A DNA stretch of 64,000 nucleotides from NCBI GenBank assembly GCA_016235595.1, contig JACRJX010000016.1, positions 1-64,000 on the forward strand, given 5' to 3'. The notes below the pieces were generated by a model. That model was not told where the DNA came from, searched no databases, and saw only the letters and a program-made list of their open reading frames with translations. The DNA comes from Verrucomicrobiota bacterium (lineage in GTDB: Bacteria; Verrucomicrobiota; Verrucomicrobiia; CAIQCK01). Shown in pieces: positions 1 to 8,088 of this stretch; the stretch's first letter is position 1, and every line of letters starts with the position of its first letter. The position numbers and the translations under genes were made by a program.

Positions 1-337
1 CAACATCAACAATGGCGGCGGGTTGGGGACGAACGAGTGTCTGTATGTGGACGTGCTGCACCTGTTCAACGGGGCGACGTTGAAGTTGAGCCAGCTGACG
101 ATCTACGTGGGCGTGGAGTTCATCTATGAGGACGGGAGCGGGACGAAGACGCTGACGGGGGCGGCGGGCGAAGCGATCACGGAGTTCAACAAGGACGGCT
201 ACGGGCTGGCGAACGTGTTCCTGGACAACGGCGGACAGATTGTCTTTGTGCCGGAGCCTTCGACGGGATTATTGCTGGGACTGGGTCTGGCCGCCCTGGC
301 CGGCTGGCGTCGCCGGCGAAAGATCACGCAAAGATGA
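1..337 (+). CDS. PEP-CTERM sorting-domain protein, C-terminal part (5' truncated)
   Basis: The reading frame is open from the first bases of the window, so only the C-terminal ~110 residues are seen. They end in a classic PEP-CTERM tail: VPEPSTG, a run of about 12 hydrophobic Leu/Gly/Ala residues, and a WRRRR basic end. In this family the tail is recognised by an exosortase, which cleaves it and releases the protein to the cell surface or exopolysaccharide. The visible body is Gly/Thr rich with no other recognisable domain. No exosortase gene lies in the window. The tail is unmistakable; the function of the missing N-terminal domain cannot be judged. Confidence 0.85.
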   Translation, partial: NINNGGGLGTNECLYVDVLHLFNGATLKLSQLTIYVGVEFIYEDGSGTKTLTGAAGEAITEFNKDGYGLANVFLDNGGQIVFVPEPSTGLLLGLGLAALAGWRRRRKITQR

Positions 338-361
338 TGGGACGCTTGTTGCGCGCTTCAC

Positions 362-1237
362 TCAGGGAGCGCTCAGCGTTGGCGCGAAGAGTTGCTGGAT
401 GACCGGATTGCTGGGGATGAAGAAGCCAGACTGCATGGACATCCGGTAATCGCGCGGCGAGTAGCCATAGACTTTTCGGAACTTGTTCGAAAAGTGATAC
501 GGCGAGACGAATCCGGTCGCGTCGGCGATTTGCCGGATGGGCAGGTTCGTGCGTACCAGCAGTGAGGCTGCCCGTTCCAGTCGCGCGAGTCCCACGCATT
601 CCAGTGGCCCCATGTTGAGATACCTTCGGAACAGACGGCAGAGGTGTTCCGGTGTGACATGGGCCGCGCGGGCAAGGTGGGGAAGCGTCAACGGCATGGG
701 CGGAGTTTGGGCGAGCGCGCGCCGGATGGCCGCCAGTGTTTTCTGCACGGCGGGCGGCAGATCCTCGTGAGGTTCCGAAACGATGGCAGTGTTGCCTGAC
801 AAGAAACTTTGCAGCATCAGTGTCACTGTCGATTCCACCAACTGCGGCGCGGTCGAGGGCGCGCTTCGCGCAAGTTCGATGACGTAGCGAAACAAGGGGC
901 GGATGATGTCCTCGCTGGCGATCTGGCGGACGACGGGCCACTGGTTTAGCGGTGGCCAGCCGGGCGCGGAGTAGTCGAAACTGAAATGAAGAAAAGCGTG
1001 GATGGTTCGCGTGCGGGTGTCCCAATCGAATCGCTGCGTCATGCCGGGTCGGCCCAACAGCACTGCACCGGGTGGGGCTTCAAACCGGTGTTGGTCCAGT
1101 TCCACCTTCGCAGAGCCTTCGATGATCCAGATGAACTCGAAGTCGTAGAGCAGTCGCGGCCCAAACGTGGCTCCCGGCGGATAGCCGGCGATGCCTGATT
1201 GGCCGAGCAGAAGGTCATCCATCAGCACGCTATGCAT
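362..1237 (-). CDS. AraC-family transcriptional regulator
   Basis: This 291-residue protein has the usual two-part layout. The N-terminal half (about 1-130) is a cupin-type sensing domain with a 'PPGAVLLGRPG' barrel turn. The C-terminal half (about 170-275) carries two helix-turn-helix motifs, the second with the AraC signature 'IRQIADATGFVSPYHFSNKFRKVYG' in shortened form (ADATGF, FSNKFRK, YSPRDYR). It is divergent from the corrinoid protein/MtaB-like pair starting at 1391, with a 153-bp gap that holds a perfect inverted repeat, so it may control that pair. The effector is unknown. Start chosen as the first ATG; a second ATG five codons on is also possible. Confidence 0.9.
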   Translation of the reverse strand: MHSVLMDDLLLGQSGIAGYPPGATFGPRLLYDFEFIWIIEGSAKVELDQHRFEAPPGAVLLGRPGMTQRFDWDTRTRTIHAFLHFSFDYSAPGWPPLNQWPVVRQIASEDIIRPLFRYVIELARSAPSTAPQLVESTVTLMLQSFLSGNTAIVSEPHEDLPPAVQKTLAAIRRALAQTPPMPLTLPHLARAAHVTPEHLCRLFRRYLNMGPLECVGLARLERAASLLVRTNLPIRQIADATGFVSPYHFSNKFRKVYGYSPRDYRMSMQSGFFIPSNPVIQQLFAPTLSAP

Positions 1238-1321
1238 GAGATATCAATAACAGGCATGTTTCTGCAAGTCCTGGGCATTGTCAAGTATCACTGCTAACAC
1301 GTAGTTTAGCTGGAAATTCAG

Positions 1322-1338
1322 TGTCATTGTGAATGACA
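1322..1338. promoter_or_regulatory. Perfect inverted repeat, possible operator upstream of the corrinoid/MtaB operon
   Basis: TGTCATT, a 3-base spacer GTG, then AATGACA forms a perfect 7-bp inverted repeat. It sits 52 bp before the start of the corrinoid protein gene, in the divergent gap shared with the AraC-type regulator. Size and position fit a regulator-binding site. AraC proteins more often use direct repeats, so the binder may be another protein. No convincing -35/-10 pair was found next to it. Confidence 0.35.
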
Positions 1339-1390
1339 ACGGAAAGTGCTGCGTGGTGTACAACGTTAATTAGAGAAAAGGACAAAAACC

Positions 1391-2023
1391 ATGACTGACC
1401 TGCAAAAATTGGCTGAAGCAGTGGAGAAGGGTAATCGCAACGAAGCAACCCGGCTTGTGAAGGCACTGCTCGAAACCGGCATGGCGCCGCTGGACGTTGT
1501 CGAACAAGCGCTGGTGCCCGCCATGGGAATCGTTGGCGAGAAATTCAAGGTCAGCCAGATCTTCGTCCCCGAAATGCTCATCGCTGCTCGCGCGATGAAG
1601 GAGTGCATGGCCATCCTTGAGCCGTTGTTGGTCAAGGCTGGCATCAAGCCCAAGTACACGGCTGTCATCGGCACCGTCCAGGGTGATCTCCACGACATCG
1701 GGAAGAACCTCGTGGCGATGATGTGGAAGGGTGCGAATTTCGCCGTCGTGGACCTCGGCACGAATGTGACGCCGGAGAAGTTTGTCGCTGCGGTCAAGGA
1801 ACATGGTGCACAGATCGTTGGCTTGTCCGCGTTGCTGACGACGACGATGCCCGCGATGAAGACGACGGTGAAGGAACTTCGCGCGGCGGGGATGCATGAC
1901 GTGAAAGTGGTCATTGGCGGCGCGCCGATCACGCAGGAGTTCGCCAACGAAATCGGCGCGGATGGCTACGGCGCCGATGCGGCGACAGCCGTGGATGTTG
2001 CGCGCCAGCTTGTGGCCGCGTGA
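1391..2023 (+). CDS. mtaC: Corrinoid (B12-binding) methyltransferase subunit, MtaC/MtbC-like
   Basis: A 210-residue protein that carries a corrinoid cofactor and shuttles a methyl group between a substrate-specific methyltransferase and an acceptor enzyme. Residues 1-85 are the four-helix cap domain of the family. The Rossmann B12 domain follows, with the DxHxxG motif at Asp99, His101 and Gly104 (GDLHDIGKN), the Ser146-x-Leu segment and the Gly-Gly at 176-177. His101 would be the lower axial ligand of cobalt. The start has an AAGGA ribosome site 8 bases upstream. The next gene encodes an MtaB-like partner 30 bases downstream. The length matches the methanogen and acetogen proteins. Substrate assignment rests on the neighbour. 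Confidence 0.9.
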   Translation: MTDLQKLAEAVEKGNRNEATRLVKALLETGMAPLDVVEQALVPAMGIVGEKFKVSQIFVPEMLIAARAMKECMAILEPLLVKAGIKPKYTAVIGTVQGDLHDIGKNLVAMMWKGANFAVVDLGTNVTPEKFVAAVKEHGAQIVGLSALLTTTMPAMKTTVKELRAAGMHDVKVVIGGAPITQEFANEIGADGYGADAATAVDVARQLVAA

Positions 2024-2053
2024 GGCTGCGATTCAAACCGGAGGAACATCGTC

Positions 2054-3433
2054 ATGTCCAAATTCATCCAACTCGCCATTTCCAATCCCGCAGATTTGCG
2101 CTTCGGTGTCGCGCCGAAACCGCTTGTCACGCGTCGTGGCATGACCATCGGCGGCGGCATCGTCTATCCCGAACTGAACTTCACGTTGCCGCCGATGTAT
2201 GTGAAACAGGAAACCATGCCGGAGGTCCGGCGGCAGTATCAGCAAATCATCACCGGCGCGCTTCAGCGCGCGGTTGAACTGGAAGCGCCAGGACTGGTCA
2301 TCGAGTTTGAGACGCTGCCTCCGATGACGGAGAATCCCGCGTGGGGCATCGAACTGGCGCGCATCCTTCTCGACGCGATGGAGCAGGCGCACATCAAACA
2401 CGGTCTCAAGAGCGTCCTGCGCATGACGCCGAACGACACGCGCGAGATGGAGCGTCCTCCCGTGATGCGCAGCGGCCAGCTTTGGGAGCGGATGCTGGAG
2501 ACATTCGAGGGCAGCGCCGCGGCAGGCGCGGAACTGCTCAGCATCGAGTCGGTCGGCGGCAAGGAAGTTAACGACGAAGCGCTCACGATGGGCGACATCA
2601 GCGCGGTTATCTTCGCGCTGTGCGTCATGGGCGTGCGCGATATGCGCTTCCTCTGGACCGAACTGGACAAGATCGCGAAGAAGCACGGTGTTCACTGCGC
2701 TGGCGACACGGCGTGTGGTTTTGGCAACACCGCGATGGTGTTGGCGGAGCAGCGGATGATTCCCCGCGTGTTCGCCGCCGTCGTGCGCGCGGTGACTGCC
2801 GTGCGGACGCTGGTTGGCTACGAATGCGGCTGCGTCGGTCCCGGCAAGGATTGTGGCTACGAGAATCCGATCCTGAAAGCCATCACCGGTTTCCCGATGG
2901 CGATGGAAGGCAAGACCGCGGCCTGCGCGCACTTCAGCCCGCTCGGCAACATCGCTGCGGCGACCTGCGATACCTGGAGCAACGAGTCGGTCCAGAACGT
3001 CAAGCTCCTTGGCGGGATGGCGCCGACCTGTTACGTCGAACAACTCATCTACGATTGCCGCTTGATGAACCTCGCGCTGGCCGACGGACGCGACGCAGCG
3101 CTGCTTTACCGGAAGTGGATGGTTGCCTCCGACGCTGCGCTCGATCCGCAGGCGTATGTGCTCACGCCCGAAAGCTCCATCGCCATCGCGCAAGCGATTG
3201 TCGCCGCGCCTGATTACTACCAGGCAGGCAAAGCCGCCGCGTTGACTGCCATCCGGCTGCTGCGCGAAGGACTGACGGAGGGGAAGGTCAAGATCGCCCA
3301 GCGCGAGCTGCCGTGGCTGGATACGATGCAGGAAGCGGTTGAAGGTTTGCCGGTGAAGGAGGACGACTTCATCAACCAGATGATGCCGTTGGTGGACACG
3401 GCGAAGTTTGTGGCGAAAGACTACGACTTGTAA
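2054..3433 (+). CDS. mtaB: MtaB-like methanol:corrinoid methyltransferase
   Basis: A 459-residue protein matching the methanol-cleaving subunit MtaB, which uses zinc to activate methanol and passes the methyl group to the corrinoid protein. The three zinc ligands known from Methanosarcina MtaB (Glu164, Cys220, Cys269) have clear counterparts here: Glu165 in SIESVGGKE, Cys221 in GDTACGFGNT and Cys267 in GPGKDCGYENP. The total length is almost identical (about 460). It follows the corrinoid protein by 30 bases, with GGAGG before the ATG, so the two form an operon. No acceptor methyltransferase (MtaA, MtrH, MetH type) and no reductive activase gene is in the window. A related methoxy substrate cannot be excluded. 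Confidence 0.88.
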   Translation: MSKFIQLAISNPADLRFGVAPKPLVTRRGMTIGGGIVYPELNFTLPPMYVKQETMPEVRRQYQQIITGALQRAVELEAPGLVIEFETLPPMTENPAWGIELARILLDAMEQAHIKHGLKSVLRMTPNDTREMERPPVMRSGQLWERMLETFEGSAAAGAELLSIESVGGKEVNDEALTMGDISAVIFALCVMGVRDMRFLWTELDKIAKKHGVHCAGDTACGFGNTAMVLAEQRMIPRVFAAVVRAVTAVRTLVGYECGCVGPGKDCGYENPILKAITGFPMAMEGKTAACAHFSPLGNIAAATCDTWSNESVQNVKLLGGMAPTCYVEQLIYDCRLMNLALADGRDAALLYRKWMVASDAALDPQAYVLTPESSIAIAQAIVAAPDYYQAGKAAALTAIRLLREGLTEGKVKIAQRELPWLDTMQEAVEGLPVKEDDFINQMMPLVDTAKFVAKDYDL

Positions 3434-3444
3434 CCAACCCGAGA

Positions 3445-4203
3445 CTATCGAAACAGCGCCGTCACATTCTGCCATGCCATCGCCAGCCCGACAGCGAGGA
3501 CGAGACTGGCAAATGTGCGGCGGATGGCGCGGTCGGAGAGGTGGCCTTTCGCTGCAACGCCGCCCACCATGCCAACCGTGGCCGCAGCCAGGAACGCCAG
3601 TGCCAACCACCAATCGAACTGGGCGTAGCGCAACTGGCCCGCCAGTCCCGACAGCGAGTTCAGTGCGATGACCGCCAGCGACGTGCCGGTGGCTTTCTTG
3701 ATGTCCAATCCTCCGAAGAACGTCAACGCCGGCACAATCAGAAACCCTCCGCCGATTCCAAGAAAGCCGGTCAGCACACCGACAGCCGCGCCAATCACTG
3801 CGCATCGCGCCATTCCTTGGGCCGGCGCTCGTTCGGCCTCGCGCCGGTCTCGAAACAGCGTCAGGCCCACGCCGACCATGATGGCGGAGAACACCGTCAG
3901 CAGCACGGGCTGTGAGACCAGATGCGTCAGCCGTGCGCCGCCATACGCACCCACCATGCCCGTGATGGCGAAGAGCAACGCCACGCGCACGTCGAAATGC
4001 CCGCGGCGATATTGCATCACACTACCTGCGAGGCTGGTGCCGCCGACCACGACCAGCGCCATCGCCACCGCCTGCGACGCGGGAACACCGGCTACGTAGA
4101 CCAGCACCGGCAGCGTGATCATCGTGCCGCCGCTGCCAAGCAGCCCCAGCGCCACGCCGATCAAGCTCGCCATGAGCAACGCCGCCATTGTTTCGATGTT
4201 CAT
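3445..4203 (-). CDS. TauE/SafE-type membrane transporter (sulfite/organosulfonate exporter family)
   Basis: A 252-residue polytopic inner-membrane protein of the TauE/SafE (DUF81) family, thought to export sulfite, sulfoacetate or similar anions. It has about eight hydrophobic segments arranged in two related halves. Each half carries the family's Gly-rich loop: LGSGGTMITLPVLVYVAG near the N-terminus and LGIGGGFLIVPAL after the middle. The order and length are typical. It converges on the MtaB-like gene with a 10-bp gap and is divergent from the molybdate-type operon. There is no sulfur-metabolism gene nearby to fix the substrate. Confidence 0.85.
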   Translation of the reverse strand: MNIETMAALLMASLIGVALGLLGSGGTMITLPVLVYVAGVPASQAVAMALVVVGGTSLAGSVMQYRRGHFDVRVALLFAITGMVGAYGGARLTHLVSQPVLLTVFSAIMVGVGLTLFRDRREAERAPAQGMARCAVIGAAVGVLTGFLGIGGGFLIVPALTFFGGLDIKKATGTSLAVIALNSLSGLAGQLRYAQFDWWLALAFLAAATVGMVGGVAAKGHLSDRAIRRTFASLVLAVGLAMAWQNVTALFR

Positions 4204-4354
4204 CTCAGCCCGCTTGTTTGGACGGCGATATCATCGCAATCCTGCGCAATCATGGCAACAGCCTTCGGTGCGAATACAGCAGGCCCGGCACCGCGCGCAG
4301 CGGCAGCGCGGGGATTGCTGGAATCGCGGGGGTTGGATGGAGTAAAAGGAAGCC

Positions 4355-5893
4355 GTGAAACAGGTTATTGCGATCGTTGCCGCTCTGGCGATCGGTTTGG
4401 GGATCGTCACGTGGTTCTACCGCCAGAGCGCTCCGTCGCGGGCGGAGCGGGCGCTGATCGTCTATTGCCCGGCCGGAATCAAGAAGCCCGTCGAGATGGC
4501 GGCAGAGGCTTACCGAAAGGAATTTGGCGTCACCATCAGTCTCCAGTACGGCGGCACCAGCGCGCTTCTCAGCGCCGTCCGCATTGCCAAGAGCGGCGAT
4601 CTGTTGATCATGGCCGACGACGGCAGCGTTGCGGACGCGCAGCGGCTGGGTCTGATCCGCGAGGTGATTCCGTTGGCGAAACAGCGGCCGGTGATTGCCG
4701 TCGCCAAGGGCAACCCGAAGTCCATTCGCACGCTCGATGACTTGCTGCGCGAGGGCGTCCGGTTTGCGCTCGCCAATCCTGAAAGCGCGAGCATTGGCCA
4801 CACGCTACAGAGAACGCTGGCCGGGCGATGGGAGCAGTTTCGTGCGCGTGCGATGGTGTTGAAGCCGACGGTGATGGACATCGCCAGTGACGTGACACTC
4901 GGTGCGGTGGATGCGGCGATTGTGTGGGACGCGACCGTAGCGCAGTTTGCGGTGTTGGAGGCGGTGAACGTGCCGGAGTTCGAAAAGGCGGAGGAAAACG
5001 TCAGTGCCACCGTGGTGTCAACATGCGCGCAGCCTGCGGCGGCACTGCGGTTTGCGCGCTATCTGGCCGCGCCGGAGAAAGGCGCGCCGATGTTCGTCGG
5101 CAACGGTTTTCGTCCGGCGGGCGGCGACCCGTGGAGTGTGAAGCCAACACTGGTTCTCTACAGCGGTGGCGTAAACCGGCCGGCAATCCAACAGATGTTG
5201 AAGGAATTTGCCGACCGCGAGGGCGTGGACCTTACGACGGTGTTTAACGGTTGCGGCATCCTCTGCGCGACGATGCGCGCAATGGCAAAGACGCCGGGCG
5301 CGAACATTCCCGATGCCTACTATGCGTGTGACGTCTGCTTCGTGCCACCTGTGGCGGGCCTTTACCAGGAGGCGAGCGTGCTGACGGAGACGGACATCAT
5401 ACTCGCCGTCACGAAGGGCAACCCGAAGGATCTTCATGTGTTGTCCGACCTCGCGCGACCCGGCTTGAAGATCGGTATCTGCAATGCTCAACAGTCCACG
5501 CTCGGTTACATGACCCAGGCCATGTTGAAGGACACCGGCCTTTTCGACTCGGTGATGAAAAATGTCTGTTCACAGGTGCCGACGGCTGACATGTTGGTTA
5601 ACCAGCTTCGCACCGGCTCGCTCGACGCAGCGATCGTCTATGGCGTGAACGTGAAACCGGTGGCGGAGCACATTGATACAATGCCGATCAAGCACGCAGG
5701 AGCAATTGCTGCACAACCGTTTGCGGTGGCGGCGAAGTCGCCGAACGCGCGGCTCGCGGGCCGGTTGCTGGCGTTCCTGCGCGCCAATCGCGAACGGTTT
5801 GAGAAGGCCGGCTTTCGCTGGCGCGGCGACGAGGCCGCTGTTGCGACCAAGGATATTGTAGTGCCGGCGCATTTGAAGAACATCCATGACTGA
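4355..5893 (+). CDS. Tandem-fused molybdate/tungstate-type ABC substrate-binding protein
   Basis: A 512-residue protein with one N-terminal hydrophobic segment (about 3-22) that anchors or exports it, followed by two ModA-like binding domains: about 33-255 (ALIVYCPAGIKKPVE, YGGTSALL) and about 268-500 (TLVLYSGGVNRPAIQ, FNGCGILCATM). Normal ModA proteins have one such domain and about 250 residues. Domain 2 has four closely spaced Cys (NGCGILC and YYACDVC) absent from domain 1. It starts with GTG behind an AAGGA site. The stop overlaps the permease start by 8 bases, so it is the first gene of a transport operon. The substrate is most likely molybdate or tungstate, judged from the operon; another oxyanion is possible. 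Confidence 0.8.
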   Translation: MKQVIAIVAALAIGLGIVTWFYRQSAPSRAERALIVYCPAGIKKPVEMAAEAYRKEFGVTISLQYGGTSALLSAVRIAKSGDLLIMADDGSVADAQRLGLIREVIPLAKQRPVIAVAKGNPKSIRTLDDLLREGVRFALANPESASIGHTLQRTLAGRWEQFRARAMVLKPTVMDIASDVTLGAVDAAIVWDATVAQFAVLEAVNVPEFEKAEENVSATVVSTCAQPAAALRFARYLAAPEKGAPMFVGNGFRPAGGDPWSVKPTLVLYSGGVNRPAIQQMLKEFADREGVDLTTVFNGCGILCATMRAMAKTPGANIPDAYYACDVCFVPPVAGLYQEASVLTETDIILAVTKGNPKDLHVLSDLARPGLKIGICNAQQSTLGYMTQAMLKDTGLFDSVMKNVCSQVPTADMLVNQLRTGSLDAAIVYGVNVKPVAEHIDTMPIKHAGAIAAQPFAVAAKSPNARLAGRLLAFLRANRERFEKAGFRWRGDEAAVATKDIVVPAHLKNIHD

Positions 5894-6680
5894 CCAACAT
5901 CGCGCCGGGCCGAATTGGCCCTTCTGGGTTGTTATTGCCGCGGTGACCACGGCTTACTTGGGATTGCTGTTCGGCATGTTGGCGGCCACGGCCACTTACA
6001 GTTCTCCGCATTATCTTATTCGCGCGCTTGGCTCGCGCGAAATCCAATACGCCACCGGCCTCAGCCTGGTCAGTTGCACCATTGCGGCGTTGCTCTCGCT
6101 CATCGTGGCGGTGCCGGTTGGTTACCTGATGTCGCGCGGCCGGTTTCCGGGCAAGAACACGCTCGACACGCTGCTCGACGTGCCGATTGTCCTGCCGCCG
6201 ATGGTGATCGGGTTGTGCCTGCTGATCGCTTTCCAGACGCCACTAGGCCGCGCCATTGACCGCATCGTGCCGTTCACTTACACGGTGTTTGGCGTGTTGC
6301 TCGCGCAGTTCACCGTTGGCGCGGCGTTTGCGGTGCGGCAGATGCGGACGACGTTCGATCATCTGGCAGCGCGGCCGGAGGATGTGGCAATGACGCTCGG
6401 TTGCTCACGCGGTCGGGCTGTCTGGCTCGTCACGCTGCCTGCTGCCAAACGCGGGATGTTCAGCGCGGCGAGCATTGCGTGGGCGCGGAGCCTTGGTGAA
6501 TTCGGCCCGATCCTGGTTTTTGCCGGCGCGACGCGCATGAAGACCGAGGTGTTGCCGACAACGGTCTGGCTTGAACTGAGCGTTGGCAATCTGGAGGCCG
6601 CAATTGCCGTGAGCCTGCTGATGGTTCTGCTGGCAGTGACGGTGCTGCTGGCCATGCGCGCGGTGGGGGAGAGACCATGA
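5886..6680 (+). CDS. ABC transporter permease, ModB type
   Basis: A 264-residue inner-membrane permease with about six membrane segments. The cytoplasmic coupling loop is clear: DVAMTLGCSRGRAVW followed by VTLPAAKRG, matching the EAA...G signature that docks onto the ATPase. It overlaps the binding-protein gene by 8 bases at the 5' end and the ATPase gene by 4 bases (ATGA) at the 3' end, so translation is probably coupled. It should pair with the tandem binding protein and the ModC-like ATPase to import molybdate or tungstate. Confidence 0.88.
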   Translation: MTDQHRAGPNWPFWVVIAAVTTAYLGLLFGMLAATATYSSPHYLIRALGSREIQYATGLSLVSCTIAALLSLIVAVPVGYLMSRGRFPGKNTLDTLLDVPIVLPPMVIGLCLLIAFQTPLGRAIDRIVPFTYTVFGVLLAQFTVGAAFAVRQMRTTFDHLAARPEDVAMTLGCSRGRAVWLVTLPAAKRGMFSAASIAWARSLGEFGPILVFAGATRMKTEVLPTTVWLELSVGNLEAAIAVSLLMVLLAVTVLLAMRAVGERP

Positions 6681-7354
6681 TTTCCCTGGAGCACATCGCC
6701 ATTCGATCCGGCGCGTTTGCGCTGAGCGACGTTTCGTTCACAGTGCCGGGATCGGTTTACGGCGTCCTGATGGGGCCGACCGGCTGTGGCAAGACGACGT
6801 TGATCGAGGTCATCTGCGGTTTGCGCAAGCCGGACGCCGGACGCGTGCTGGTGGACGGTCGCGACGTCACGCATGAGCCGCCCGGCAACCGCGGTGTCGG
6901 CTACGTGCCGCAGGACGGCGCGATGTTCCCGACGATGACCGTCCGGCAGCAACTCGGTTTCGCGCTGCGGATCCGACGTCGGCCTGCGGAGGAAACGGCG
7001 GTTCGCGTCGAGGAGCTGGCGGCGCAGCTGGGTGTTGCGCATCTGCTCGACCGCAAACCGCACGGCCTGTCGGGCGGCGAGCGGCAACGCGTGGCGTTGG
7101 GGCGCGCGCTGGCGGCGCGGCCGGCGGTGCTGCTGCTTGACGAACCGCTCTCTGCGCTCGACGAGAACATGCGCGGTGATATGCGCGACCTGCTCACGCG
7201 CGTGCAACGCGAGCACGGCGTTTCCATGCTTCACGTTACACACGACCGCGCCGAGGCGCGGCAGGTGGCCGGCCTGCTGCTCGTGATGACGAACGGTTGC
7301 GTGAGGCAGACGGACTTGAATACACTGGGAGCGCCATGCACCTGCCAACACTGA
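6677..7354 (+). CDS. ABC transporter ATP-binding protein, ModC type (short form)
   Basis: A 225-residue ATPase with Walker A GPTGCGKTT (33-41), signature LSGGERQ (131-137), Walker B VLLLDEP with catalytic Glu156, and switch His189 in HVTHD. It lacks the C-terminal MOP/TOBE regulatory domain found in longer ModC proteins, so it resembles the compact tungstate-type ATPases. It overlaps the permease gene by 4 bases and the downstream ThiF-like gene by 19 bases. It energises uptake by the binding protein and permease encoded just upstream. Confidence 0.9.
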   Translation: MISLEHIAIRSGAFALSDVSFTVPGSVYGVLMGPTGCGKTTLIEVICGLRKPDAGRVLVDGRDVTHEPPGNRGVGYVPQDGAMFPTMTVRQQLGFALRIRRRPAEETAVRVEELAAQLGVAHLLDRKPHGLSGGERQRVALGRALAARPAVLLLDEPLSALDENMRGDMRDLLTRVQREHGVSMLHVTHDRAEARQVAGLLLVMTNGCVRQTDLNTLGAPCTCQH

Positions 7355-8088
7355 CGGAAGAGGAGCGCGCCATCTACCAGTGGCAGATGTGGGTGCCGGG
7401 TTTGGGCGAGGACGGCCAGAGCAAGCTCAAGGGCGCGTCGGTGCTTATCTCTCGTTGCGGCGGCCTCGGCGGCGTCGTGGCTTACGAACTGGCCGCCGCA
7501 GGTGTCGGGCGGCTCGTGATCGCCCACGGCGGCAACCTCAAGCCCGACGACTTGAACCGCCAGCTTCTCCAGACTCAAGACCACATCGGCAAACCGCGCA
7601 TCGAGTCCATCGCGCGCCGGTTGCGCGAACTCAACCCGCGCCTCGACATCGTAGCGGTCGGCGAAAACGTCACGGAAGAAAACGCCGGCCGGCTCGTGGC
7701 GCAGGCGGACATTGTCGTGGATGCCGCGCCACTTTTCGAAGAGAGGTTCGCGTTGAACCGCGCCGCCGTCGTCCAGGGCAAGCCCATGGTCGAGTGCGCC
7801 ATGTATTCGATGGAGGCGCACGTCACGACGATCCTGCCGGGCCGCACCGCATGCCTCCAGTGTCTCGTTCCTGAAAAGCCTGCAGACTGGAAACGTCAAT
7901 TTCCCGTCATCGGCGCGGTCTCCGGCGCCGCCGGCTGCGTTGGCGCGGTCGAAGTCATCAAACTCCTCACTGGCATTGGAGAACCGCTCGCAGGAACAAT
8001 GCTGGCGATGGACCTGCGGACGATGGCCTTCCGCCGTGTGAGAACAGCGCGCCGGCCCGATTGTCCGGTGTGCGGCGTTGTGCGCTGA
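7336..8088 (+). CDS. ThiF/MoeB/HesA-family E1-like adenylyltransferase, atypical active site
   Basis: A 250-residue protein of the E1-like fold that in MoeB adenylates MoaD for molybdopterin synthesis. The ATG at 7336 behind GGGAG is preferred over an upstream TTG. Visible family features are the Gly-rich loop (CGGLGG, 41-46), NRQ at 74-76, and two zinc Cys pairs, Cys173/Cys176 and Cys243/Cys246. Two acidic residues used for Mg-ATP in E. coli MoeB seem to be missing. The first is replaced in IAHGGNL, and the Asp of the usual TDN motif falls at Pro132 in AAPLF. The gene is last in the Mo/W-type transport operon, which suggests cofactor maturation. It may be a divergent subfamily rather than a true MoeB. 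Confidence 0.8.
   Translation: MHLPTLTEEERAIYQWQMWVPGLGEDGQSKLKGASVLISRCGGLGGVVAYELAAAGVGRLVIAHGGNLKPDDLNRQLLQTQDHIGKPRIESIARRLRELNPRLDIVAVGENVTEENAGRLVAQADIVVDAAPLFEERFALNRAAVVQGKPMVECAMYSMEAHVTTILPGRTACLQCLVPEKPADWKRQFPVIGAVSGAAGCVGAVEVIKLLTGIGEPLAGTMLAMDLRTMAFRRVRTARRPDCPVCGVVR

Noticed and set aside
1238..1390. Possible cobalamin riboswitch before the corrinoid gene
   Set aside because: No B12-box-like sequence and the leader is too short for the known element.
2033..3805. Long minus-strand frame across the mtaB-like gene
   Set aside because: It is antisense to a clear gene and rich in Arg/His, the usual artefact of high-GC codon bias.
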